Shown one piece after another: positions 1 to 6,831 of a stretch of DNA of 27,291 nt. The notes beneath the pieces are model-generated. The model saw only the letters and a program-made list of their open reading frames with translations, had not been told where the DNA came from and made no database searches. Origin of the DNA: a virus; IMG/VR virus record IMGVR_UViG_3300042516_000682, positions 1 to 27,291 of that record; one strand, given 5' to 3'. The position numbers and the translations under genes are program-made. Every line of letters begins with the position of its first letter. Position 1 is the first letter of the stretch.

Positions 1-107
1 ATAGTAACAGGCTTGATCGGTGGTGTGCACTAGGTATATACGTGAAATAGGAAATTATTAAACTAAACAAAGAAGTAAAGTTTCCAAGGTAAAGACAAAC
101 TAAATCA

Positions 108-151
108 CCTATATATATAAATGTCTTTGTCTTTATATGTATATATATAGG
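108..151. repeat. 12-bp AT-rich inverted repeat
   Basis: CCTATATATATA at 108-119 is the exact reverse complement of TATATATATAGG at 140-151, with a 20-base spacer. It could be a hairpin, a protein-binding dyad or an easily melted site. There is no T-tract typical of an intrinsic terminator directly after either arm. Role unknown. Confidence 0.6.
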
Positions 152-190
152 ACACCTTTCTGCCTGTGCCTTACTGCGCTTGGGTGAGCG

Positions 191-211
191 GGTGTCCACT
201 TGGTGTCCACT
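191..211 (+). repeat. Tandem decamer GGTGTCCACT (two copies, third at 22-31)
   Basis: GGTGTCCACT occurs at 191-200 and again at 202-211. A one-base variant, GGTGTGCACT, lies at 22-31. Two of the three copies are followed by AG. The copies flank the AT-rich inverted repeat, an arrangement reminiscent of iterons or operator sites, but three copies are too few to be sure. Confidence 0.45.
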
Positions 212-282
212 AGACCTTAAAAGGTAGACTATTGGCAAAATGGGGTATTTTATGGGGTTCTCCACAACACGTTGCAGAGAGT

Positions 283-298
283 GGGGACATTTGTCCCC
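283..298. repeat. Palindrome GGGGACA-TT-TGTCCCC, copy 1
   Basis: A 16-base near-perfect dyad with 7-bp arms and a 2-base centre. It lies 8 bases beyond the stop codon of the leftward gene at 307-525. It could act as a transcript-end hairpin or as a binding site for a dimeric regulator. The same sequence occurs near 1056 and 1512. Confidence 0.65.
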
Positions 299-306
299 AA
301 CCCTTT

Positions 307-525
307 TCAAATAGCCCACTTCGCACGAGCCAAGGCGACAGTCGTTGTTACGAACCAGCCATCGTTGAACCCGTCATTGATGCCCCGTTTCTTGCGTGCA
401 TTTTGTGCCGTCCTTTCATGGTCGTGGATTTTCATGATGCCGTTAGGCTCTCGTTGGAACTCGGTGATGAAGCCGTCCTCTTTGTAGATGACGACCCAGC
501 CTGTTGCGTTGTGTTTGATTTTCAT
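307..525 (-). CDS. Small phage protein of unknown function (72 aa)
   Basis: A 72-residue leftward ORF. The start is well supported: the minus strand carries AAGGAG (534-539) eight bases before the ATG. The protein is hydrophilic, mixed-charge and rich in aromatic residues near the N terminus (GWVVIYKEDGF), with a basic stretch ARKKRG in the middle. I see no membrane segment, cysteine motif or catalytic signature and do not recognise a family. It is the last of four leftward genes and is followed by a GGGGACA-type palindrome that may end the transcript. An opposite-strand ORF of 99 codons covers the same bases but lacks a convincing ribosome site. It is likely an early or host-takeover gene by position, which is inference. 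Confidence 0.7.
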   Translation of the reverse strand: MKIKHNATGWVVIYKEDGFITEFQREPNGIMKIHDHERTAQNARKKRGINDGFNDGWFVTTTVALARAKWAI

Positions 526-545
526 GGTTGATTCTCCTTGGTTGG

Positions 546-719
546 TTAGTTAAAGCGGATACATGGACTGCTACTGCTAAAGCGTAGGTACAAACGGGTG
601 CAAAGGGTGTGTCGCTTGTTGCCTGATGCCATAAGCATTGGGCGCTTGATTGCTTTGCGGGTATAGCGGTGGCGTTTAAGGGTGTTAGCCTTGTGCCTGC
701 TTTGTATTGGGATTTTCAT
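546..719 (-). CDS. Very basic 57-residue micro-protein
   Basis: A short leftward ORF, 57 codons, found by reading the minus strand between two better-supported genes. Its ATG overlaps the TGA of the upstream gene in an ATGA arrangement, and AAGGA lies seven bases upstream inside that gene's end, so translational coupling is likely. The product begins MKIPIQSRHKANTLKRHRYT and is strongly positive (many Lys and Arg, almost no acidic residues) with a serine run near the C terminus. The composition suggests nucleic-acid binding, but no family is recognised. Alternatively it is a chance ORF, though the coupling and ribosome site argue against that. It ends 21 bases before the start codon of the next leftward gene, just upstream of that gene's ribosome site. 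Confidence 0.5.
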   Translation of the reverse strand: MKIPIQSRHKANTLKRHRYTRKAIKRPMLMASGNKRHTLCTRLYLRFSSSSPCIRFN

Positions 720-940
720 ACCTGTTCCTTGTATGTTCTAAACCAAAAGGCTAGGCTTTCGTCTGTGCCTGACCTTTCATCTGACGGGTCGTTGCTGAAC
801 CTGAGTGTGAAATACCTATCGCATTTGTACATATCAGCAAGTTGGTAGTCTTGGATAGGCACAAGCACAGTCCCTAAGAACTGACAGGCAGGGCAGGTGT
901 GTTCATACAAAGGTGTTGCTAAGTGTTTCATTGATGCCAT
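716..940 (-). CDS. Small protein with a CPAC motif (74 aa)
   Basis: A 74-residue leftward ORF with AGGAG (947-951) six bases before the ATG. An internal Met at codon 4 is an alternative start but is less well placed. The protein has a CPAC pair (Cys16, Cys19) and a lone Cys40. That is half of a typical zinc ribbon, so metal binding through a dimer or a redox role is possible but not shown. The rest is a mix of short beta-like and acidic stretches, ending in an aromatic segment FWFRTY. No family is recognised. It is the first member of a coupled pair with the 57-residue gene. Similar little Cys-containing proteins are common in phage accessory regions. Confidence 0.7.
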   Translation of the reverse strand: MASMKHLATPLYEHTCPACQFLGTVLVPIQDYQLADMYKCDRYFTLRFSNDPSDERSGTDESLAFWFRTYKEQV

Positions 941-1055
941 GATTTACTCCTGTGTTGTGGTACTTGTTGTGGAATGTCGGGCGATTTGACAGAAAACGAA
1001 ACAGCAGAGAAGCCTCGCCCGCTCGACTTGCTCTGCTTATTCTGTACAACTTGTT

Positions 1056-1071
1056 GGGGACAAATGTCCCT
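1056..1071. repeat. Palindrome GGGGACA-AA-TGTCCC(T), copy 2
   Basis: The same dyad as at 283 and 1512 but in inverted orientation (centre AA instead of TT) and with the last arm base changed to T. It starts three bases beyond the stop codon of the leftward gene at 1074-1490, again consistent with a transcript-end structure. Confidence 0.65.
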
Positions 1072-1073
1072 GA

Positions 1074-1490
1074 TTACTTGGCGAACGCCAACTCAACAGC
1101 CTTGAGCACTTGCGCCTTGGTCATGCCCCATGACTTGATTGCCTTAGACTTGACAGCGATGGGGTCAACCTTCTTGCTCGTGTGGCTCGAAGCCTTCTTA
1201 GTCACCTTGTGATACGGGGCGACGTTGCGTTGCCATTGCTTCGTTGCGGCGTCGTGCCGTTGTTCCCTCTCGCAAGACTCGTCAGAGTAAAAGTACCAAG
1301 ACCCTCCAACGGATTGCTGAAAGTAAATCGTCTCCCCGTATTTCTCCCCGTAAGCCTCGGCGTGAGCCTGAGCCAAAGACTCCACAACATCTTCGGGTAG
1401 GTACTTCTTATTACCCAAAGCGTTTGCCAAATCCGTTGCCCATGCGAGTTTGCTGGATACGAACGACTTGTATGATTTGATTAAAGACAT
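1074..1490 (-). CDS. Uncharacterised basic phage protein (138 aa)
   Basis: The leftward frame stays open to 1553, but the best start is the ATG at 1490, where the minus strand carries TTGGAG eight bases upstream. The longer version would have to start inside a palindrome-containing leader and lacks a ribosome site. The 138-residue product has an N-terminal helical part with an aromatic segment, GGSWYFYSDESCEREQ, around residues 62-77. It ends in a Lys/Ser-rich stretch followed by a predicted amphipathic helix (MTKAQVLKAVELAFAK). I do not recognise a family. The gene is bracketed by GGGGACA-type palindromes on both sides, so it looks like a self-contained cassette. The positive C terminus may bind nucleic acid (inference). 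Confidence 0.7.
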   Translation of the reverse strand: MSLIKSYKSFVSSKLAWATDLANALGNKKYLPEDVVESLAQAHAEAYGEKYGETIYFQQSVGGSWYFYSDESCEREQRHDAATKQWQRNVAPYHKVTKKASSHTSKKVDPIAVKSKAIKSWGMTKAQVLKAVELAFAK

Positions 1491-1511
1491 TTTGATTCTC
1501 CAAAAGAAAGC

Positions 1512-1527
1512 GGGGACATTTGTCCCC
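1512..1527. repeat. Palindrome GGGGACA-TT-TGTCCCC, copy 3
   Basis: Identical over 16 bases to the copy at 283-298. It lies 21 bases upstream of the start codon of the leftward gene at 1074-1490, overlapping the position expected for its leader or an operator. This placement differs from copies 1 and 2, which sit just after stop codons. Confidence 0.65.
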
Positions 1528-1554
1528 ATTGATAGATACACATTGCTGTGCAAC

Positions 1555-1570
1555 CGAGAACTGTTTCTCG
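1555..1570. repeat. CGAGAA-CTGT-TTCTCG dyad
   Basis: Six-base arms 1555-1560 and 1565-1570 separated by four bases, upstream of the leftward gene at 1074-1490. It has the size of a dimeric repressor operator, but no repressor gene is visible in the window. Confidence 0.4.
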
Positions 1571-1866
1571 ATGATTAAATGTACCATTCCGTGCGGTTTT
1601 GGCGACTTTCATCACCCACCCGATACCCACCAACCTGTTAGGCAATCATGCGGGCATAGCACATAGATCACTGTTCCTTAGCCGCAAAACTAAAAAATGT
1701 CAAAAGTTGTATAAAATCAACAACATACAGCAAAATTTTATAAAAAAATGAGGGGGGTATGTCAAAGATTAGACAGATGGTAGGTGGGGGTAGTAGCACC
1801 AAAGTATGCGAAGCTAAAAAGCCACCACCCCCGGGTCCACGTGAAGGACACGCCTAGTATACAAAT

Positions 1867-1894
1867 AAAAAAACCCCCACGGATTAGGTGGGGG
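1867..1894 (-). terminator. Leftward intrinsic terminator candidate
   Basis: CCCCCAC (1874-1880) pairs with GTGGGGG (1888-1894) around a 7-base loop. Seven A residues precede it on the plus strand, so on the minus strand a GC-rich 7-bp hairpin is followed by seven T. It would stop transcription running leftward from the packaging side into the small leftward genes. Confidence 0.6.
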
Positions 1895-1900
1895 CTAAAG

Positions 1901-1921
1901 CGTGAGAATCGGTGACTCACG
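1901..1921. repeat. Hairpin CGTGAG / CTCACG
   Basis: Six-base inverted repeat (1901-1906 and 1916-1921) with a 9-base loop. It is the second of four hairpins in a row upstream of the terminase genes. No T-tract follows on either strand. Confidence 0.45.
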
Positions 1922-1929
1922 ACAAGGAA

Positions 1930-1961
1930 CCGTGGTCCAAACGAAGGAGTAAAAACCACGG
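1930..1961. repeat. Hairpin CCGTGGT / ACCACGG
   Basis: Seven-base inverted repeat (1930-1936 and 1955-1961) enclosing an 18-base loop that contains the Shine-Dalgarno-like sequence AAGGAG, although no start codon follows it. Third member of the hairpin series. It might be an RNA element of the late leader or part of the packaging site. Confidence 0.5.
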
Positions 1962-1984
1962 TAAGGAAAGTATACACAAAAATT

Positions 1985-2012
1985 AAAAAACCGAGTACAC
2001 TACGTGTACTCG
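1985..2012 (-). terminator. Nine-bp hairpin with A-tract; leftward terminator or packaging-site element
   Basis: CGAGTACAC (1992-2000) pairs perfectly with GTGTACTCG (2004-2012) around a 3-base loop. A run of A precedes it on the plus strand, giving a U-tract for leftward transcripts. It ends 30 bases before the small-terminase start codon, so a role in terminase recognition is an alternative. Confidence 0.5.
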
Positions 2013-2042
2013 TGAGCACCACACGCAACCAAAGGGGAAATT

Positions 2043-2627
2043 TTGTTTTTAGAGCATTTAGTTTCCGCATCCGCCGCAGACTTTGTTCCTGACATTCTGT
2101 CAGAGAGTAGCCCTTTTACCCCCGCAGAATCCCTCACCCCAGCGCAAACACTCAGCGCCCAGCACAAAACCAGCCAGTGGCTAAAAGACTTTGCAGACGA
2201 GGACGACGAGATTCTGTCCGAAGCCCAGCAAGAAAAGGTAGCAGACGCGTTCAACGCCCTGACCACCCAAGACCCCCGAGCGAAGCAGCGCCTTTTAGAA
2301 TTAGACCTCCCAGAAGAGATAAAAAGTGCCGTTGGTATGGTGACGGCCTACCAGTGGAAGTTTGTCGAGCAGGCGGAAAGTTTAAGGTCGATGAGTGTAT
2401 CAAAAATAGTAAAAGAAACCGACCACCCAGACGCCCGTATACGCCTTAAAGCCTTGGAATTACTAGGAAAAGTGACGGAAGTGGCCCTGTTTACAGACAG
2501 AGTCCAAATAAAAAACGAAGATGTAAGCGACGAAGAGCTCGATGCTCGGATCAAAGAGAAGTTGGGGCGGTATATGGGGGCAGTAGACATCGTAGATGTA
2601 GACGAACTGCCCGAAAAAAGCGAATGA
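2043..2627 (+). CDS. terS: Terminase small subunit (probable)
   Basis: Encodes a 194-residue acidic, largely helical protein. The start is taken as TTG at 2043, because AAAGGGG lies five bases upstream and no ATG or GTG occurs early in the frame. Assignment rests mainly on context: it directly precedes the large terminase and overlaps it by ATGA (2624-2627), the classic translationally coupled order. The central and C-terminal parts (for example ARIRLKALELLGKVTEVALF) look like the oligomerisation helices of small terminases. No clear helix-turn-helix is visible at the N terminus, which is Ser/Ala/Pro-rich. Small terminases bind the packaging site as a ring and load the large subunit. The hairpin series just upstream may be its target (inference). 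Confidence 0.7.
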   Translation: MFLEHLVSASAADFVPDILSESSPFTPAESLTPAQTLSAQHKTSQWLKDFADEDDEILSEAQQEKVADAFNALTTQDPRAKQRLLELDLPEEIKSAVGMVTAYQWKFVEQAESLRSMSVSKIVKETDHPDARIRLKALELLGKVTEVALFTDRVQIKNEDVSDEELDARIKEKLGRYMGAVDIVDVDELPEKSE

Positions 2628-4156
2628 ACCTAGATTTTTTCACACCGCAAGAGGCCATGGCAGCGCAAATGGCGCTCAAAGACATGAATACGGTTGAAAA
2701 ACAGGCATTTTTAGCTGATCTTGAAAAAAAAGAACATCGGTTTGGGCTACATGCAGCGCAAACGAACCCCATTGAGTTTGCCAAACGTGTATATCCGGGC
2801 TTCAAAGTAGGCCCCCACCACAAAAAGCTGGCTAAGATATTCCAAGATGTGATTGACGGCAAGAAGAAGCGCGTCATAATCAACATAGCGCCACGTATGG
2901 GTAAATCGGAGTTCTCGTCTTACTTGTTCCCCGCCTATTTTTTAGGGAATTTTCCTGAAAAGAAGATCATCATGGGAACGCACACGGCGTCTCTTTCCGA
3001 AGACTTTGGCAGGCGTGTAAGGAACTTAATTGATAGCGAAGAATACAGAGAAGTGTTCCCAAACACCGTCGTTGCCGACGATCAGAAAGCGGCTGGGAAG
3101 TGGAGTACTGGTGCTGGTGGTCAGTATTACGCAGCTGGTGTTGGCGGGGCTTTGGCTGGTCGCGGTGCAGATCTTTTCGTAATTGACGACCCCCACTCCG
3201 AACAGGACATGAAGGCCAACAGCCGTCTGGGCTTTGATAATGCGTGGAGCTGGTTCCAAACCGGACCTTTGCAGCGTCTGATGCCGGGCGGGGCGATCAT
3301 TGTCATCATGACCAGGTGGTCGTTGCTAGATTTGACAGGGCGTTTGATTGACTACCAGATCAAAAACCCGGACACCGTTCCTTGGGAAATTGTGGAACTT
3401 CCTGCAATCTTAGATGCGGGTACCGACCACGAGAAAAGCCTGTGGCCTGCCCAGTGGAGCCTAGAAGCGCTGAACAATACAAGACAGTCCATCGACCCAC
3501 GCTACTGGAACGCCCAGTACATGCAAAACCCCACGTCAGATATGTCCGCTTTAGTAAGCCGCAAGGACTGGAAAGTATGGGAAGCAGATGATCCACCCCC
3601 GTGCGAGTACATCATCCAGTCATGGGATACGGCGTTTGAAACCAAGAACAACTCGGACTACTCTGCGTGCACAACGTGGGGAGTTTTTTACAATAACGAG
3701 GACCGCGGCAGCCCCAACGTGATACTGCTCGATGCGTTTAAAGATCGGATGACTTTCCCGGAACTCAAAGAAATTGCACTAAAGCATTACAAAGAGTGGA
3801 CGCCTGACGCATTCATTGTGGAGAAAAAGGCGGCGGGTGCGCCGTTGATACAAGAACTTAGACTCATTGGGATACCCGTACAAGAATTCTCCCCCTCACG
3901 CGGCAACGACAAGATGGTGCGACTAAATGCGGTAGCTGACCTATTCAGTTCAGGCAAAGTATGGGCGCCAGATACCCGCTGGGCACGCGAAGTGATTGAG
4001 GAAATTGCGTCCTTTCCAGTTGGCGAACACGATGACTTCGTGGATACTACGACTCAGGCACTGCTGCGCTATCGGCAGGGGGGCTTTATCAGTCTCGAAA
4101 CGGATGAAAAAGACGAGTTAACTTACAAATACCGCAGACGTGCGGCGTACTACTAG
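2624..4156 (+). CDS. terL: Terminase large subunit (ATPase-nuclease packaging motor)
   Basis: A 510-residue protein of normal length for large terminases. Visible motifs in order: Walker A-like APRMGKSE (89-96), Walker B LFVIDD (184-189), the MTRW segment typical of motif III (229-232), then an RNase H-fold nuclease domain. That domain has candidate metal-binding acids at SWDTAF (Asp335), FIVEKK (Glu400) and the HDDFVD cluster (470-473). The ATPase half drives DNA translocation through the portal; the nuclease half cuts concatemers. It starts by ATGA overlap with the small subunit and is followed eight bases later by the portal gene. The deviant Walker A without the usual GxxG spacing is common in phage terminases. 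Identity is secure; whether packaging is headful or cohesive-end cannot be read from the sequence. Confidence 0.95.
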   Translation: MNLDFFTPQEAMAAQMALKDMNTVEKQAFLADLEKKEHRFGLHAAQTNPIEFAKRVYPGFKVGPHHKKLAKIFQDVIDGKKKRVIINIAPRMGKSEFSSYLFPAYFLGNFPEKKIIMGTHTASLSEDFGRRVRNLIDSEEYREVFPNTVVADDQKAAGKWSTGAGGQYYAAGVGGALAGRGADLFVIDDPHSEQDMKANSRLGFDNAWSWFQTGPLQRLMPGGAIIVIMTRWSLLDLTGRLIDYQIKNPDTVPWEIVELPAILDAGTDHEKSLWPAQWSLEALNNTRQSIDPRYWNAQYMQNPTSDMSALVSRKDWKVWEADDPPPCEYIIQSWDTAFETKNNSDYSACTTWGVFYNNEDRGSPNVILLDAFKDRMTFPELKEIALKHYKEWTPDAFIVEKKAAGAPLIQELRLIGIPVQEFSPSRGNDKMVRLNAVADLFSSGKVWAPDTRWAREVIEEIASFPVGEHDDFVDTTTQALLRYRQGGFISLETDEKDELTYKYRRRAAYY

Positions 4157-4164
4157 GAAAAATT

Positions 4165-6621
4165 ATGAGCATAGAAAAATCGCTGTACCAAGCACCCATG
4201 GGCTTAGAGGCATTAGCCGGCGAACCTGACATTGAGGTAGAGATCGATGACCCAGAAGCGCTGCGGATTAGCGTTGAAGGCGAAGAAATTCTAGAGTTTG
4301 AGAAAGGCGACGGCATTGCTGGCGACTTTAATGAGAACTTAGCGGAAGTACTTTCGTCCAGCCTGTTGCAAAGCATAGCGTCTGATTTGGCAGAAGACAT
4401 CAGCAACGACATCGCTTCGCGCAAAGACTGGGAAGAGATGTACAAGGATGGTATTACACTCTTGGGCCTCAAATTTGAGGAAAGAACCGAGCCATGGGAC
4501 GGCGCTTGCGGGGTATTTCACCCGATGATTACAGAAGCAGTAGTACGCTTCCAGTCAGACACCATCATGGAGACCTTCCCAGCCAGAGGTCCTGTAAGAA
4601 CACAGATTATTGGTAAAGAAACGCCAGAGAAAAAAGAAGCGGCGATGCGTGTCCAAGAAGACATGAACTACCAGCTCACCGAAAAGATGCCTGAGTACCG
4701 CCCCGAGCACGAGAAGATGTTGTGGAACCTGCCAAGTGCTGGTTCGGCGTTTAAAAAGGTGTATTTTGACCCCAGCATCGGCCGGCAAGTGTCGATGTTT
4801 ATTCCGGCTGAAGATGTGATCCTGCCGTACGGCATCTCCGAAATTAACACCAGCCACCGCATCACCCACCGGATGCGCAAGAGCAAGAATGACCTCTTGA
4901 AGCTAATGAACGCCGGGTTTTACGTGGATGAAGAACTGGGTGAGCCAGACAAGTTTACAAGCGACATTCAGGAACGCAAAGACAAAGAGACTGGCTTCTC
5001 GGCTAGCTACGACGACCGCTTTGAGATGTACGAAGCGCACGTTGACCTTGATATTGAGGGCTTTGAGGACCGGGGCGAGGACGACGAGCCTACCGGGATT
5101 GCACTACCTTACGTGGTAACGATGTTGCGCGGCACCAACACCATCTTGGCAATTCGTCGTAACTGGAAAGAAGAAGACCCGCTTAAGATAAAACGCCACC
5201 ACTTTGTTCACTATCAATACATTCCGGGATATGGCGCCTATGGCTTCGGTTTATTTCATCTTATCGGCGGTTACGCTAAGTCTGCTACTAGCATCATGCG
5301 GCAACTCGTCGACGCAGGAACCCTCTCTAACTTGCCCGGCGGTCTCAAAGCCCGTGGCTTGCGCATAAAGGGTGATGACACACCCATCGCTCCAGGTGAG
5401 TTCCGTGACGTAGACGTTGGTAGTGGCTCGATCCGCGACAATATTCTCCCGCTTCCGTACAAAGAGCCTTCAATGGTTCTGTCGGGCTTGATGGATAAGA
5501 TTGTCGAAGAAGGCCGTCGTTTTGCCGCAACATCAGATATGAAGATTGCCGACATGTCTGGTAATGCACCAGTTGGTACGACGCTGGCTATTCTTGAGAG
5601 AACCTTGAAGGTGATGTCTGCTGTTCAGGCACGCGTTCACTACTCGATGAAACAGGAACTTCAACTCTTAGCCGGCATTATTCGCGACTACACTGATGAT
5701 GAGTACACCTATGAGCCAGAAGAAGGCACCCCACACGCCAAGAAAGCGGACTACAGCAATGTTGAGGTTTTGCCTGTATCGGATCCGAACGCAGCGACCC
5801 TCAGTCAACGCGTTGTCCAGTACCAAGCGGTTATTCAACTGGCGCAGATGGCGCCACACATTTACAACCTGCCAGTTTTACACCGTCAGATGTTGGAGGT
5901 GCTGGGTATTAAGCACGCAGATAAGCTGGTACCGCTTGAAGAAGATCAGAAGCCAACTGATCCAGTTTCTGAGAACCAGAATGCGCTAAGAGGCAAACCG
6001 CTCAAGGCGTTCCAGTATCAGGACCACGAAGCCCACATCAAGGTACATACGTCGGCTATGCAAGATCCCGTTGTTATGCAGCTTATTGGGCAAAACCCAC
6101 AGGCGCAGGCGATTATGGGCGCAATGCAGGCACACATCGCTGAGCACGTTGGCTATGCCTACCGTCAGAAGATAGAGCAAGCACTTGGTGTATCTCTACC
6201 TAACCAAGAAGACGAGTTGCCAGAACAGATGGAAAAAGAGATCAGCCGCCTGATGGCAGAAGCCTCTGGTCAGGTTCTTGCCGAGTCCAAAGCAATGATG
6301 GCGCAGCAACAAGCCCAACAAAATGCGCAAGATCCGGTATTACAACTCCAGATGCAGGAACTTCAGATTAAGCAGAAAGAAGTAGCGCTTAAAGAAAAAA
6401 AGCTGATTACGGATGCTGCCGCTAAAGCGGACGAGCTACGGATCAAAGAAGCTGAAATCATGTCTAAAGAGCAGATTGCGGGCATGAACGCGCAGATTAA
6501 AGTCGCGCAGGCCGATAAGGCACAGGCCCTCAAGGAAAAAGAGTTTGCGGTATCTACGGGAGTAGACATGGCGTATAAACGCGCCTCGTTACTAAAGAAA
6601 GAAAAACCAACAAAGGACTAA
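4165..6621 (+). CDS. Portal protein with long helical C-terminal extension (818 aa)
   Basis: The dodecameric ring at the head vertex that admits DNA and anchors the neck. The product is 818 residues, longer than most siphovirus portals and closer to the large P22-type portals. The core (about residues 70-540) carries family-like segments: EPWDGACGVFHPMI around 108-121, FIPAEDVILPYG, and a crown/wing region with HHFVHYQYIPGYGAYGFGLF near 346-365. From about residue 700 onward the protein is dominated by Gln, Lys, Glu and Ala with heptad character (QMQELQIKQKEVALKEKK), suggesting a coiled-coil barrel. AGGA lies upstream of the ATG. Position between terminase and scaffold supports the call. The acidic N terminus (residues 15-50) is probably disordered. 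Confidence 0.88.
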   Translation: MSIEKSLYQAPMGLEALAGEPDIEVEIDDPEALRISVEGEEILEFEKGDGIAGDFNENLAEVLSSSLLQSIASDLAEDISNDIASRKDWEEMYKDGITLLGLKFEERTEPWDGACGVFHPMITEAVVRFQSDTIMETFPARGPVRTQIIGKETPEKKEAAMRVQEDMNYQLTEKMPEYRPEHEKMLWNLPSAGSAFKKVYFDPSIGRQVSMFIPAEDVILPYGISEINTSHRITHRMRKSKNDLLKLMNAGFYVDEELGEPDKFTSDIQERKDKETGFSASYDDRFEMYEAHVDLDIEGFEDRGEDDEPTGIALPYVVTMLRGTNTILAIRRNWKEEDPLKIKRHHFVHYQYIPGYGAYGFGLFHLIGGYAKSATSIMRQLVDAGTLSNLPGGLKARGLRIKGDDTPIAPGEFRDVDVGSGSIRDNILPLPYKEPSMVLSGLMDKIVEEGRRFAATSDMKIADMSGNAPVGTTLAILERTLKVMSAVQARVHYSMKQELQLLAGIIRDYTDDEYTYEPEEGTPHAKKADYSNVEVLPVSDPNAATLSQRVVQYQAVIQLAQMAPHIYNLPVLHRQMLEVLGIKHADKLVPLEEDQKPTDPVSENQNALRGKPLKAFQYQDHEAHIKVHTSAMQDPVVMQLIGQNPQAQAIMGAMQAHIAEHVGYAYRQKIEQALGVSLPNQEDELPEQMEKEISRLMAEASGQVLAESKAMMAQQQAQQNAQDPVLQLQMQELQIKQKEVALKEKKLITDAAAKADELRIKEAEIMSKEQIAGMNAQIKVAQADKAQALKEKEFAVSTGVDMAYKRASLLKKEKPTKD

Positions 6622-6624
6622 ACG

Positions 6625-6831
6625 ATGGATTTGTTAACAATGGACTTTGTTCGGGCGATGCGGGAAAAGATTCGTTCGGACATGAACAACTTTACGGATG
6701 ACATGGCTAACGGCCAATGCCAAGACCATGCGTCCTATAAAGAGCTTTGCGGGGTGATTCGAGGTCTAGCCTATGCAGAGCGTCACTTACTTGACCTCGC
6801 TGAAAACTTAGAAAGAGCCAACGATGAGTGA
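6625..6831 (+). CDS. Small helical protein between portal and co-chaperonin (68 aa)
   Basis: A 68-residue, mostly alpha-helical, mildly acidic protein. AAGGA lies about seven bases before the ATG, and the ORF begins three bases after the portal stop and overlaps the next gene by eight bases, so it is embedded in the head operon. Its two predicted helices and the pattern YKELCGVIRGLAYAERHLLD resemble small proteins found beside portal genes in environmental podoviruses, for which I know no function. No membrane segment or cysteine motif is seen (a single Cys at about residue 29 and one in YKELC). A role in portal or procapsid assembly is inference from position. Confidence 0.75.
   Translation: MDLLTMDFVRAMREKIRSDMNNFTDDMANGQCQDHASYKELCGVIRGLAYAERHLLDLAENLERANDE

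Larger units (their letters stand above)
1..306. other. AT-rich non-coding left flank
   Basis: No open frame with a ribosome site is seen here. The stretch holds a 12-bp inverted repeat (108-119 with 140-151), three copies of the decamer GGTGT(G/C)CACT (22-31, 191-200, 202-211) and the first GGGGACA-type palindrome (283-298). Bases 1-33 and 3-48 are open in two frames up to stop codons, so the tail of a gene lying left of the window is possible, but neither fragment is recognisable. The repeat content would suit a regulatory or replication-related region; that is inference only. Confidence 0.5.
1491..2042. other. Non-coding, strongly structured region before the terminase genes
   Basis: Over 550 bases without a supported gene. 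It divides the leftward genes from the rightward packaging operon. From left to right it holds the third GGGGACA palindrome, a CGAGAA/TTCTCG dyad, an AT-rich tract (1680-1750) and four consecutive inverted repeats (1874-2012). A minus-strand frame at 1762-2070 is open but has a hydrophobic, low-complexity translation and no ribosome site, so I treat it as non-coding. By position it should hold the promoters of both divergent units and possibly the packaging recognition site, since pac/cos sites often lie in or next to the small-terminase gene. No sigma70-type promoter is convincing here. Confidence 0.6.

Noticed and set aside
1-48. End of a gene from the left (two open frames to stops at 31-33 and 46-48)
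   Set aside because: Only 10-15 codons are visible, neither is recognisable and both could be chance.
952-1480. Plus-strand ORFs opposite the leftward 138-residue gene
   Set aside because: No ribosome site, odd composition, and fully covered by a better-supported gene on the minus strand.
1491-1553. Longer start for the leftward gene at 1074-1490
   Set aside because: The upstream ATG has no ribosome site and would run through the palindrome; the ATG at 1490 has TTGGAG at good spacing.
1762-2070. Minus-strand 102-codon ORF before the terminase
   Set aside because: It spans the hairpin series, has no ribosome site and its hydrophobic translation looks random.
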